A stretch of 38,941 nt of DNA from Polaromonas sp. UBA4122 (lineage in GTDB: Bacteria; Pseudomonadota; Gammaproteobacteria; Burkholderiales; Burkholderiaceae_C): the NCBI GenBank assembly GCA_002381615.1, contig DFWY01000059.1, positions 1 to 38,941 on the forward strand, in the 5' to 3' direction. Of the stretch, positions 17,239 to 25,069 are shown in pieces. The first letter of the stretch is position 1. Every line of letters begins with the position of its first letter. The notes beneath the pieces were generated by a model, which was not told the DNA's origin, made no database searches, and saw nothing but the letters and a program-made list of their open reading frames with translations. Made by a program: the position numbers and the translations under genes.

Positions 17239-17260
17239 CCGCGCGGCGATTGCCGCGTGG
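17239..17260 (-). other. Short GC hairpin between the dehydratase-like and PhzF-like genes
   Basis: CCGCGCGGC (17239-17247) pairs with GCCGCGTGG (17252-17260) around a GATT loop, giving a 9-bp stem with one G-T wobble. No T-tract follows on either strand, so it is probably an mRNA processing or stability element inside the amino-acid gene cluster rather than a terminator. Confidence 0.35.
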
Positions 17261-17273
17261 CGATGAGATGGGG

Positions 17274-18221
17274 TTATAGCGTCACCGTGCCGTCGATGCA
17301 GGTGACCGATTCGCCGCCGACCCAGACCTGGCCTGACGCATCGCGTTCGATGTGCACCTGCCCCGCGCGGCCAAGGCAGACCCCTTGCGAGGCCACATAG
17401 CGCTCCGGGGCATGGCCTTCGGCAATCAGCCACTGCGCCAGGCTGGCATTGAGGCTGCCGGTCACGGGGTCTTCGTTGATGCCGATGGCGGCCGCGAAAG
17501 CGCGCACCTCAAGGTCAGGCGTATCGGTGATGCTGTCCGGCGCATCGTGAGCAAACGCCCGCGCTTCGCGGTTGGCGCGTGCGATCAGCGGCGGCGCTTC
17601 CTCGCGCGGGTAGATGGCTGCCACGCCGACTTTTGCATTGAGCTTTTCAAGTGCCAGGTGGTTGGGCGCAAGTTGCAGCACGGTCTCCACGCTGTTTAGC
17701 AGCAGCCCCAGCCACATCGGCCCGTTGTCCAGCAACTGCGCGGCAAGAATTTGTGGTGCCTTCAAACCCACGGCCGTCGCCACTTGGGCCAGCCACACTG
17801 GGTCGGGTGCAGCGCGTAGAAGCGGAGGGGCGGCAAACGCCAGGAGCTGCGTGCCAAGCTCGCGGCGAATCCTGATCAGGCCGACCTTGCACTCCTGCAC
17901 GATAAGGTCTTGGGCGTGCGGCTTGCCACCGGCCTGCAGCCAGCTGTGGCAGCTGCCCAGCGTAGGGTGGCCGGCAAAGGGCAGTTCGCCGCCGGGCGTG
18001 AAGATGCGCACCCGGTAATCGGCCGACGGATCGGTTGGCGGCAGCAAGAATGTGGTTTCCGACAAATTTGTCCAGCGCGCAAAGCGCTGCATGGCCGCAT
18101 CGTCCAGGCCGCTGCCGTCCAGCACGACGGCCAGCGGGTTGCCCAAATAGGGCGTTGCGGTGAACACGTCAACTTGTTTAAAAGGCCTGTCCTGAGCTTG
18201 TCGAAGGGGGCGTTGTTTCAT
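17274..18221 (-). CDS. PhzF-family isomerase with an 8-residue repeat-derived insert at the N-terminus
   Basis: PhzF/diaminopimelate-epimerase fold protein of 315 residues. The catalytic Glu is Glu55 in NLSETTFLL; FTPGGELPFAGHPTLG and EDPVTGSLN are the conserved substrate-site segments. The function is probably isomerisation or epimerisation of a small amino-acid-like metabolite; a phenazine role is not suggested, since no other phz gene is present. The first residues MKQRPLRQAQDRPFKQVDVF look like an ordinary MKQRPFKQVDVF start into which 24 bases have been inserted. The insert matches the common dispersed element CTTCGACAAGCTCAGG (see 18184-18208). The frame is preserved. Confidence 0.88.
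   Translation of the reverse strand: MKQRPLRQAQDRPFKQVDVFTATPYLGNPLAVVLDGSGLDDAAMQRFARWTNLSETTFLLPPTDPSADYRVRIFTPGGELPFAGHPTLGSCHSWLQAGGKPHAQDLIVQECKVGLIRIRRELGTQLLAFAAPPLLRAAPDPVWLAQVATAVGLKAPQILAAQLLDNGPMWLGLLLNSVETVLQLAPNHLALEKLNAKVGVAAIYPREEAPPLIARANREARAFAHDAPDSITDTPDLEVRAFAAAIGINEDPVTGSLNASLAQWLIAEGHAPERYVASQGVCLGRAGQVHIERDASGQVWVGGESVTCIDGTVTL
18184..18208. repeat. Short REP-like element inside the PhzF-like coding sequence
   Basis: On the minus strand this reads CTTCGACAAGCTCAGGACAG plus flanking C residues. It is one arm of a REP-type sequence that I know to be common in beta- and gammaproteobacterial genomes. The insertion is 24 bases, so it keeps the frame and adds about eight residues (LRQAQDRP) to the N-terminus. 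Only one arm is present; no partner arm of opposite orientation is seen nearby. Confidence 0.65.
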
Positions 18222-18266
18222 GGGGCTGGCTTTAAAAAGAGGGAGGAAAAGGCGGCAACTTCTGAT

Positions 18267-19457
18267 TTACCGTCCGACGCTTGCTACCGGCGCGTCCTGG
18301 CGCATATCGCGAATGGCGGCAGCCAGCGCTGCGATGCCAATATTGATCTGCTCCACGCTGGAGGTCACAAAAGACAGCCGCAGCGTGCTTGCGTCGGCCT
18401 TGTCAGCGTAAAACGCCCAGCCGGGCACGAAAGCGACACCCTTGTCCACCGCCTTGGGCAGCAGATCAGTCGCGTTCATGCCTTCAGGCAAACGCGCCCA
18501 CAAGAACATGCCGCCCCCTGGCGTGTTCCACTCCACACCCTCGGGCATGTCACGCGTCATCGCCGCCAGCATGGCATCGCGCTGCGATTTGTACAGCGTG
18601 CGTATGGTGGGTACGTGGCGGTCCAGGAAACCGTCTTTCATCACTTCGGCCACCAGGCGCTGGTTAAAGCCGGGGCTGTGCAGGTCGGCCGCCTGCTTGG
18701 CCTGCAGCAGCTTGGGGTAAATCGACTGGGGCGCCACCATGAAACCCAGCCGCAGCCCCGGTGCCAGCACTTTGGAGAACGAACCCAGGTAGACACAACC
18801 GTCGGGGTTGCGCGCGCTCAGCGGCAGCGGCGGCGGCGTGTCAAACCACAGGTCGCCGTAGGGGTTGTCCTCAACGAGGGGCAGGCCCAGCCGAGCGGCC
18901 TCAGCGCTCAGCGCGGCACGGCGCGCCTCGGTCATGGTGCGGCCGGTCGGGTTCTGGAAATTGGGCAGTATGTAAAAGAAACGGGCACCGGCGGCCTTGG
19001 CGCTTAAGTCGGCAAGTTCAACCCCTTCGTCATCACTGGCCACGCTGACAATGTCAGGTTCCGTAGGTGTGAAGGCCTGCAGCGCGCCCAGGTAAGTCGG
19101 CGCCTCAACCAGCACGCGGCTGCCGGCGTCAATCAGCACCTTGGCGATCAAATCCAGCCCCTGCTGCGAGCCGGTGGTGATCAGCACCTGCGCGGGGTCC
19201 ACGTTCCAGGGCAAGCCAGCCGCCACCATTTCGCGCAGCGGCGCAAAGCCTTCGCTGGCCGAATATTGCAGCGCGGCAGGGCCGTCTTCGCGCAGCACTT
19301 TCTCGCAGGCTGCGCTGAAAGCACTCACTGGAAAGGTCTTGGGGGAGGGCAGGCCGCCGGCAAAGCTGATGATGCCGGGCTTCTCGGTGAGCTTCAGTAT
19401 CTCGCGGATCACTGAAGGGTTCATTTTTTTGGCGCGTTGCGCCTGCATCCATTCCAT
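18267..19457 (-). CDS. PLP-dependent aminotransferase, class I/II (MocR-catalytic/LysN type)
   Basis: Fold-type I aminotransferase of 396 residues. ISFAGGLPSPKTFP near the start, the NFQNPTG segment (about 166-172) and the PLP lysine Lys229 in LGSFSKVLAPGLRLGF place it in the 2-aminoadipate/branched-chain aminotransferase group that also forms the catalytic part of MocR regulators. It likely transfers amino groups between an unidentified amino acid and 2-oxoglutarate. The gene lies between the LysE exporter (36 bases upstream) and the PhzF-like gene (45 bases downstream) on the same strand, suggesting one transcript. Confidence 0.92.
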   Translation of the reverse strand: MEWMQAQRAKKMNPSVIREILKLTEKPGIISFAGGLPSPKTFPVSAFSAACEKVLREDGPAALQYSASEGFAPLREMVAAGLPWNVDPAQVLITTGSQQGLDLIAKVLIDAGSRVLVEAPTYLGALQAFTPTEPDIVSVASDDEGVELADLSAKAAGARFFYILPNFQNPTGRTMTEARRAALSAEAARLGLPLVEDNPYGDLWFDTPPPLPLSARNPDGCVYLGSFSKVLAPGLRLGFMVAPQSIYPKLLQAKQAADLHSPGFNQRLVAEVMKDGFLDRHVPTIRTLYKSQRDAMLAAMTRDMPEGVEWNTPGGGMFLWARLPEGMNATDLLPKAVDKGVAFVPGWAFYADKADASTLRLSFVTSSVEQINIGIAALAAAIRDMRQDAPVASVGR

Positions 19458-19493
19458 GCGGAGCCCCTTTATTGATTGGATGGTTTGCGGGTT

Positions 19494-20141
19494 TTATATA
19501 AAGAGCATCCAGATCGCGGTGACCACAAGCACCGCTGCCATGACACGGTTAAATGCCAGAAGCCGCTGGCCTGTGCCTTCAGGCCCGCGCAGCCAGTCCC
19601 GCAGCAGCGAGCCCGCCAGCGCATAAGTCAGGTTGCTTGCAAACGCAAAGGCCAGCATGACCGGCAGCACCACGGCAAAGCGCAGGCCGGGGTCAGCGCG
19701 CCCGGCAATCCAGCCGCTCACAATCGCCAGCGCCAGCAGCCAGGCCTTGATGTTGACAAACTGCAGTGCCGCGCCTTGCCAGAAGGTGACGTGCATGTGT
19801 GCGGCATCTGCCTTTAAATTAATGGGGCTTGGATTCAAAATTCGCGAACGAAACTGGAATCTGACCCCCATTAATTTGAAGGCCAGCCACAGCAGATAGG
19901 CCACGCCGATGAGCTTGACGGCCCAGCCCAGCAACGGCATGGCCAGCACCAGCGCACCCAAGCCCAGCGTGCACACCAGCAGCATCACGCCCCAGCCCAC
20001 CGGCACAGCGCACACAAAAGGCAGCGCGCGCCGCAGCCCGTGGTTGGCCGCCAGCGCGGTCGATAGGGTGGTGTTGGGCCCGGGCGTGAAGCTCATCGCC
20101 GTGGCCAGTACCAATAAAGCCGTAAATTCTTGCCAGTTCAT
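19494..20141 (-). CDS. LysE-family amino-acid exporter with in-frame repeat insertion
   Basis: Inner-membrane exporter of 215 residues with the LysE/RhtB start (TALLVLATAMSFTPGPNTTL) and about six membrane segments, including LIGVAYLLWLAFKL and later ALQFVNIKAWLLALAIVSG. Normal relatives run from LAFKL directly into a short loop. Here about 22 residues (MGVRFQFRSRILNPSPINLK and neighbours, about 89-110) are added, encoded by the palindromic element at 19811-19882. The loop is probably on one membrane face, so the transporter may still work. The ATG at 20141 fits the family start; a longer frame to 20204 is rejected. It is the first gene of the minus-strand amino-acid cluster. Confidence 0.88.
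   Translation of the reverse strand: MNWQEFTALLVLATAMSFTPGPNTTLSTALAANHGLRRALPFVCAVPVGWGVMLLVCTLGLGALVLAMPLLGWAVKLIGVAYLLWLAFKLMGVRFQFRSRILNPSPINLKADAAHMHVTFWQGAALQFVNIKAWLLALAIVSGWIAGRADPGLRFAVVLPVMLAFAFASNLTYALAGSLLRDWLRGPEGTGQRLLAFNRVMAAVLVVTAIWMLFI
19811..19882. repeat. Palindromic MITE/REP-like insert inside the LysE-type gene
   Basis: CCTTTAAATTAATGGGG (19811-19827) is the reverse complement of 19866-19882 with one mismatch. Between the arms lie a TTCGCGAA palindrome and, on the minus strand, GGGGGTCAGATTCCAGTTTC. The TTAATGGGGTCAG pattern is familiar from REP-like elements associated with RAYT transposases. The element is about 72 bases (24 codons), contains no stop in the used frame and leaves the gene open. 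No transposase gene is in this window. Confidence 0.75.
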
Positions 20142-20179
20142 GGTTGCTGACTTTATAGTCGAAACCAGCACACTACCAT

Positions 20180-20210
20180 TACAGTTAGGGGCACAAATGT
20201 TCAAACTGTA
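20180..20210. promoter_or_regulatory. Inverted repeat in the LysE-MocR divergent promoter region
   Basis: TACAGTT (20180-20186) and AACTGTA (20204-20210) form a perfect 7-bp inverted repeat with a 17-base spacer, between the LysE-type exporter and the divergent MocR-like pseudogene. MocR-type regulators typically bind repeated sites in the intergenic region they share with their target. CTGTA-containing half-sites would fit, so this is a candidate operator of the lost regulator. Confidence 0.35.
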
Positions 20211-20227
20211 CCGCTCACTTTGTCAGC

Positions 20228-21134
20228 ACACCTGCGCCGCAAGAGCATCAGGACGTGAGTGTGTCCACGGCGGCGGCGTATGACCAGTTGCAGGCGCAGG
20301 GCCTGGTGGTGGCGCGCAAGAATCGCGGGTTTTTTGCCCGGGATTCATCATCAAATACGGGTCCAGTGACCGCCAGTCGAGCGCAGGCAGCTATTAAAAA
20401 CATAGCGAATGCGCCGGTGGACGCCACCGCCCTGATTCGCGGCATGTTCCATCAAGTCAGCAACAAGCCGCAGCCCGGCATGGGGGTATTTCCGTCGGAC
20501 TGGCTGGAAACCAGCTTCATGCCGGCGGCGGTCCGCAAAGTCGTCAGCGCCAGCGCGCTGTGGGCGTTTCCGTTGCAATATGGCGAACCTTTGGGCGATG
20601 CGGGCCTGCCGTCGTTCGGTCTCGCAAAAGCTCAGCGTGCTCGACGGCCTGCAGTGCACCATTTACGTCAGCGGTTTTGCCAAAATTCTTGCGCCCGGCT
20701 GGCGCGTCGGTTTCATGGCCGCGCCGCCGGATCTGGTCGAACGCCTGCTCAACACCAAGCTGCTCGCCACCCTGACCACGCCCGCCTTGCTTGAAAAAGC
20801 GCTGGCCTGGTGCATAGACCAGGGCCAACTGCGCCGACACGCCGAACGTATCCGCAGCCGGCTCGACCAGGCGCGCGCTCGCAGCGTCAGGCTCGCGCTG
20901 GCGCACGGCTGCAGTTTTGCAGCGGAGCCGGCGAGGCTGTTTGGCTGGGTGGACACCGGTGTAGACACCGACGCATTGGCGCAGCGCATGCTGGACGAGG
21001 GTTATCTGATTGCGCCCGGCGCGCTATTTCATGCGGCGCGGCAGCCCAGCACCTTGATGCGGATTAACTTCGCGACGACGCAGGAGGCAGCGTTCTGAAA
21101 GGTGTTTGCGCGTTTGCGGGATGGGGTGCGGTGA
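20228..21134 (+). pseudogene. MocR-type (GntR-aminotransferase) regulator, degraded
   Basis: Two pieces of a MocR regulator are recognisable. The first reads SVSTAAAYDQLQAQGLVVAR plus the linker and start of the aminotransferase domain up to QYGEPLGDAGLP (20255 to about 20610). The second, in another frame, reads IYVSGFAKILAPGWRVGFMA and onward to the C-terminus (about 20650-21095). The N-terminal helix-turn-helix is incomplete, the middle of the aminotransferase domain is deleted at the frame change, and near the end the expected Trp codon after AAF is TGA (21096-21098), followed by a readable tail KVFARLRDGVR to 21134. The neighbouring divergent operon was probably its target. A decayed repeat may lie inside at about 20360-20410. 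Confidence 0.85.
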
Positions 21135-21180
21135 GACGGGCTTGGGTTTTCTTCTTGGCCTTGCTTAGCCCGGATATGTA

Positions 21181-21244
21181 AGCATTTTTGGCTTTTAGCC
21201 CAATGAATACGGGCGTAGATAGCTATTGAATTAATAGCATTTTA
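21181..21244. repeat. Dispersed palindromic repeat, copy 3
   Basis: Contains the core GCCCAATGAATACGGGCG (21198-21215), identical to the copy at 7666-7683, followed by a small hairpin-forming flank AGCTATTGAATTAATAGCAT. It lies directly after the MocR-like pseudogene. Confidence 0.75.
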
Positions 21245-21700
21245 CTTTGCTGCCAGACGGTGGGGCAGAGCAACGCTCGGTTATTGCGCCGCACCAGTGT
21301 CCGTGCTCATCCGCTTGGCCCTGCAGTACCCAGTCATTGCGACAACCGTGCTCAAGAACGAGCAGACGTCTTCTTGTGTAGCGTGCGTTTGTCTCTTGCA
21401 CCCACTGATATTTGCAAGCCCTGTGCCGCCTGGCAACGACTTGTGACTGAGTTATTACCAAATGCAACAAAACCTGTATCAGTGAATAGATTTCTTGGAA
21501 TTCAGGCGATTTATCACGAAAACTCCACTTTTCTTGTTGGTTTTCTCCGGATTTTTGGTTTTATCCAGCTAGACAAGATAAAACTAACATACAGTTACTC
21601 TTTTTAGAGCCAGAAACAGTCACAACAGCGACCAGCACCGTCAAGCGCGGACTCCGCCGCAGCTGTTTTGGCCAGATTTGTAACCACCGGAAACAGACTG
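21245..21700. other. 456-base non-coding stretch before the DUF11 locus
   Basis: No convincing gene is present on either strand; the short open frames do not look like proteins. The right half (about 21480-21610) is clearly AT-richer than its surroundings, which suits a promoter region for the surface-protein genes starting at 21701. A weak sigma70-like pair, TTGGTT (21555-21560) and GATAAA (21577-21582) with a 16-base spacer, is the best candidate seen, at low confidence. Confidence 0.4.
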
Positions 21701-22201
21701 ATGAAACCGCTCTTGAGCCTTTGTTTTTTCGCAGCCAGCCTGGCCTTGGGACAGGCCGCCCTGGCCCAAAGCCCCATCGTGACCTCCCAGCTCCGCGCCC
21801 AGCGCGTGGAGATGGTGGATGGCAAAGCTGTGCTCGAGCCCGCGGCTGAGGGCAAGCCGGGTGACGTCATTGAATACAGCAGCACCTACCGCAATGGCGG
21901 CACAGCGGCGGTAGCAAAACTACTGGCCACCGTGCCCGTGCCCCCTGGTACCACCTTCATCGCCGGCAGCGCCGAACCTGCGCAAGCGCAGGCCTCAACC
22001 GACGGTACCCGTTTCGCGCCCATGCCTTTGACGCGTACCGTCAGGCAGCCTGACGGCAGTGAGCGCAAAGAGCCCGTGCCGCTGACCGAATACCGCGCCC
22101 TGCGCTGGGAAATCGGCACGCTTGCCGCTGGCGGTAGCGCCGTGGTCAGTCTGCGGGTGCACATCGATTTGCCTGCGGCAGCACTACCCGCTAAGCCGTG
22201 A
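21701..22201 (+). CDS. Small exported DUF11-domain protein
   Basis: The 166-residue protein has a signal peptide (about 1-22, cleavage near ALAQS) followed by one DUF11-like beta-sandwich: KPGDVIEYSSTYRNGGTAAV, a strand with PVPPGTTFIAGSA, and the last strand SAVVSLRVHIDL. Such domains are stacked in bacterial surface proteins and also occur singly. It opens a four-gene locus with larger proteins of the same type, so it may be an accessory or chaperone-like subunit. The ATG at 21701 is used because it gives the signal peptide directly; an upstream in-frame codon at 21668 does not. The gap to the next gene is 112 bases and contains an AGGAGAG ribosome site. Confidence 0.85.
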   Translation: MKPLLSLCFFAASLALGQAALAQSPIVTSQLRAQRVEMVDGKAVLEPAAEGKPGDVIEYSSTYRNGGTAAVAKLLATVPVPPGTTFIAGSAEPAQAQASTDGTRFAPMPLTRTVRQPDGSERKEPVPLTEYRALRWEIGTLAAGGSAVVSLRVHIDLPAAALPAKP

Positions 22202-22313
22202 TGTAAGCCCGCATTCCCGAGTTGTTGCGCCTAACCACAGCGTTCGGCTCTTTTCGCGTAAGTCGTTTGTTTGTTGAGTTGCCTTTTTTTATAAATCAGG
22301 AGAGAAACCCGTT

Positions 22314-24950
22314 ATGTACGCCACCCCCACGAGTCCCCAGCCGTTGCGGCTGCAGCACTTTTTCACCCACTGGATTGTGGGATTGTTCGTTGCCTTTCTG
22401 TTGGCTCTGGCCAGCATGGCGGCGCATGCTGCAGCACCAGCGGCGGGCACGTCCATCAGTAACCAGGCCTCGGCAACCTACGCAGACGGCTCGGGGCTTG
22501 CGCGTACGGTCAGCTCCAACGTGGTCAGCACCACGGTGACACAAGTGACCAGCATGACCCTGACGGCCAACGGCGCCCAGACTGCCACCCCTGGCAGCGT
22601 GGTCTATTACCCGCACACCCTCACCAACACGGGGAACGGCGCGGACACGTTTAACTTCACCAGCAGCAACACTGGTGGCTTCACGATGACGAGCGTGCAG
22701 ATATTTGCTGATAACGGCAGTGGGCAACCGACCGGCTCGGCCATCACTTCCACCGGAACAGTCGCGGCTGGTGCAGCCTTCAAGTTCATCGTGGTCGGCA
22801 CACTGCCTGCCACGGCGACTGCAACGCAGACCAATCCGATCGTTGTAACTGGAACCAGCGTATTCACCAGCGGCGTGACCGCGTCCAACACCGACACCAC
22901 CACGGTCACCACCAACGCGGTGGTGACTTTGACCAAGTCGGTCAGCGCTTCCAGCGGCGCGGCAGGTTCAGGTCCGTACACCTACACCCTGACCTACACG
23001 AACACGGGTAACAGCACGGCCACCGCCGTAGCGATCACTGACGTGATTCCTGCGGGCATGACCTACGTGACTGGCTCGGGTCGCTGGAGCGTGACCGGCA
23101 CCACGGCGCCGAGCGACACTGGCAACTCTGTTGGCACTGGGCTCAACACGCTGACATCTTCATACACCTCAGGTACCTTCCTGGCGACACTAGCCCAGGT
23201 GACGGCAGGCCAGTCGGGCACCCTCAACTTCCAGGTGAAAGTGGATGCTGGGGTTGCTCCCGGTGTTCTGAACAATACCGCGACCACTTCGTACAACAAC
23301 GGCGCAGCTACGGTGGCCGGCTCGTCCAACACCGTTCCTTTCACGGTGACGCAAAGCGCCAGTGTGACCCTGACGGGTGCAACGGTGGCAGGTCTCGCCG
23401 CCCCGGGCTCCACGGTTAGCTTCACCAACGTGGTGACCAACACCGGCACGGGCACGGACACGTTCAACATCACCCTGGGCGCTAGCAACAACTTCCCTGC
23501 GGGAACCACCTTCCAGCTGTTCAAGAGCGGCGGCACCACGCCGCTGGTGGACACCAATGGTGACGGCACCATCGACACCGGCCCCTTGGCCGTTGGCGCC
23601 AGCTACAACGTGATCCTCAAAGCCACGCTGCCGCCTAACGCCACCAATACCGGCGCACCGTTCAGCATCAACAAGATTGCCACCTCGGTGTTCGACCCCA
23701 CCAAGTCGGCAACCGCTGCTGACACGCTGTCAGCCATTGCCAAGGCTTCGGTTGACCTGACCAACAACCTGGCCGCCGCCACCGGCGTGCCAGGCTTCGG
23801 CGCAGGCGCGGAAGCGACTTCGCAGGTCACCAACACCACGAACCCCGGCACCACCACGGTGTTCACGCTGGTTGCCAACAACACCGGCCCGTCGCCCGAC
23901 AGCTACAACCTTGGCGCGAGCACGGTGTCCAACTTTGCCAGTCTGGCCCTGCCTGCGGGCTGGACGGTGACTTTCAAGGCCGACGGCGGCGCAGGTAGCT
24001 GCTCCACCACTGGTGCAAGCATCATCAACACGGGTTCCGTGGCTGCAGGTGGTTCTGCAACCGTCTGTGCCGTGGTGACCGTGCCGGCAGGCTATGCCGC
24101 AGGAACGCAAGACCTGTATTTCCGCACACTGTCGCCCAACTCCGGTGCAAGCGACATCCTGCACGACGCCGTGACGGTTAACGCTGTGCGCTCCCTCACC
24201 ATCACGCCGAATGGCGCTGGCCAAACCTACCCTGGCGGCTCTTATGTGTACAGCCACACGCTGACCAACAACGGTAACGTGCTTGAAGGTAACGGTACGC
24301 TCAGCACCCTCACCCTGCCCGTCGCCAACAACCAGAGCGGCTGGACTTCGACGCTGTACTACGATCTGAATGGCAACGGCGTGCTGGATGCGGCCGATCC
24401 CCTGCTCACTGGAAATCTGAACGCTGTTCTGTCCGCCGGACTGGCTCCTGGTCAGTTCATCACCGTGTTCGAAAAGGTGATCGCTCCCAGCGGAGCGGCA
24501 CCGGGTGCCGTGAATACGAGCACCATCACGGTGACCACTGCCAACGGCAGCTACACCACCACGGTGCCGGCAGCGGCTGTGGCCACGGACAGCACCACGG
24601 TCATCGCCGGTAACCTGACCCTGGTCAAGGCGCAGGCGCTGGATACCGTCTGTGCAGGTCCAACGGGCTCCCCCGTTTACACCACCGCCATCTTGAGCGC
24701 CAAGCCCGGCCAATGCGTGCTGTACCAGATCACGGTGACCAACGTGGGTTCTGCCGATGCCACCACCATCGTTGTGTCTGACGGTACGCCGTCCTACACG
24801 AAGTTGAGCAGCGCGCCAACTACCTCTGCAGGCTCGATGGCAGCAGGCGTTCCAGTTGTTGGCGCTACGGGATCGTTCAGCGCCAACGTCGGCACCTTGA
24901 GCGCCAGCCAGTCGGCTGTCGTGGTCTTCGGCGTGAAGATCGACCAGTAA
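22314..24950 (+). CDS. Large exported DUF11-repeat surface protein
   Basis: The 878-residue protein has a long-type signal peptide (cleavage near AHA, about residue 39) followed by several DUF11/Ig-like beta-sandwich repeats, recognisable by P-G-x-V-x-Y-x-H-x-L-x-N-TGN (for example VVYYPHTLTNTGNG, YTLTYTNTGNS and SYVYSHTLTNNGN). It is very rich in Thr, Ser, Ala, Gly and Asn and poor in charged residues. Two loops, DTNGDGTID and DLNGNGVLDAAD, look like calcium sites. It ends abruptly on the last strand, VVVFGVKIDQ. Asn is almost always AAC, suggesting high expression. A ribosome site AGGAGAG precedes the start and a strong terminator follows, so this is probably the major product of the locus. 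Confidence 0.9.
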   Translation: MYATPTSPQPLRLQHFFTHWIVGLFVAFLLALASMAAHAAAPAAGTSISNQASATYADGSGLARTVSSNVVSTTVTQVTSMTLTANGAQTATPGSVVYYPHTLTNTGNGADTFNFTSSNTGGFTMTSVQIFADNGSGQPTGSAITSTGTVAAGAAFKFIVVGTLPATATATQTNPIVVTGTSVFTSGVTASNTDTTTVTTNAVVTLTKSVSASSGAAGSGPYTYTLTYTNTGNSTATAVAITDVIPAGMTYVTGSGRWSVTGTTAPSDTGNSVGTGLNTLTSSYTSGTFLATLAQVTAGQSGTLNFQVKVDAGVAPGVLNNTATTSYNNGAATVAGSSNTVPFTVTQSASVTLTGATVAGLAAPGSTVSFTNVVTNTGTGTDTFNITLGASNNFPAGTTFQLFKSGGTTPLVDTNGDGTIDTGPLAVGASYNVILKATLPPNATNTGAPFSINKIATSVFDPTKSATAADTLSAIAKASVDLTNNLAAATGVPGFGAGAEATSQVTNTTNPGTTTVFTLVANNTGPSPDSYNLGASTVSNFASLALPAGWTVTFKADGGAGSCSTTGASIINTGSVAAGGSATVCAVVTVPAGYAAGTQDLYFRTLSPNSGASDILHDAVTVNAVRSLTITPNGAGQTYPGGSYVYSHTLTNNGNVLEGNGTLSTLTLPVANNQSGWTSTLYYDLNGNGVLDAADPLLTGNLNAVLSAGLAPGQFITVFEKVIAPSGAAPGAVNTSTITVTTANGSYTTTVPAAAVATDSTTVIAGNLTLVKAQALDTVCAGPTGSPVYTTAILSAKPGQCVLYQITVTNVGSADATTIVVSDGTPSYTKLSSAPTTSAGSMAAGVPVVGATGSFSANVGTLSASQSAVVVFGVKIDQ

Positions 24951-24968
24951 TACGGTCATGCGCTCTTT

Positions 24969-25000
24969 GCGGAGGGGGGCGAAAGCCTCCCTCCGCTTTT
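24969..25000 (+). terminator. Rho-independent terminator after the large DUF11 gene
   Basis: GCGGAGGGGGGC (24969-24980) pairs with GCCTCCCTCCGC (24985-24996) as a 12-bp stem with one G-T wobble and a GAAA tetraloop, followed directly by TTTT. It lies 19 bases after the stop codon. Its 3' arm and T-tract are shared with the following hairpin (24993-25035), so the two structures exclude each other. Confidence 0.85.
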
Positions 25001-25035
25001 CAGAAGCCGCCTGGATGGCGGCTTCTGAAAAGCGG
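24993..25035 (+). promoter_or_regulatory. Perfect 19-bp hairpin overlapping the terminator (possible anti-terminator)
   Basis: CCGCTTTTCAGAAGCCGCC (24993-25011) and its exact complement (25017-25035) surround a TGGAT loop. The first eight bases of the 5' arm are the end of the terminator stem plus its T-tract, so folding of this hairpin would dissolve the terminator. The arrangement is that of an attenuator between the large DUF11 gene and the 2031-residue gene starting at 25070. It could equally be a bidirectional double structure that insulates the two genes; no leader peptide or ligand-binding domain is visible. Confidence 0.6.
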
Positions 25036-25069
25036 CTCACCGCTAATCAACCGGATCAACTGCTACCTC

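Noticed and set aside
19811-19882. Complete insertion sequence in the LysE-type gene
   Set aside because: At 72 bases it has no room for a transposase; it can only be a non-autonomous element or REP-like hairpin.
21231-21470. 79-codon minus-strand frame upstream of the DUF11 locus
   Set aside because: It overlaps a repeat copy at its end, has unusual composition and no recognisable motif or ribosome site.
23730-25040. 436-codon open frame on the minus strand across the large DUF11 gene
   Set aside because: It is antisense to a well-supported gene; the repetitive, GC-rich Thr/Ala codons leave antisense frames open. The product has no recognisable domain, and the frame crosses the terminator region.
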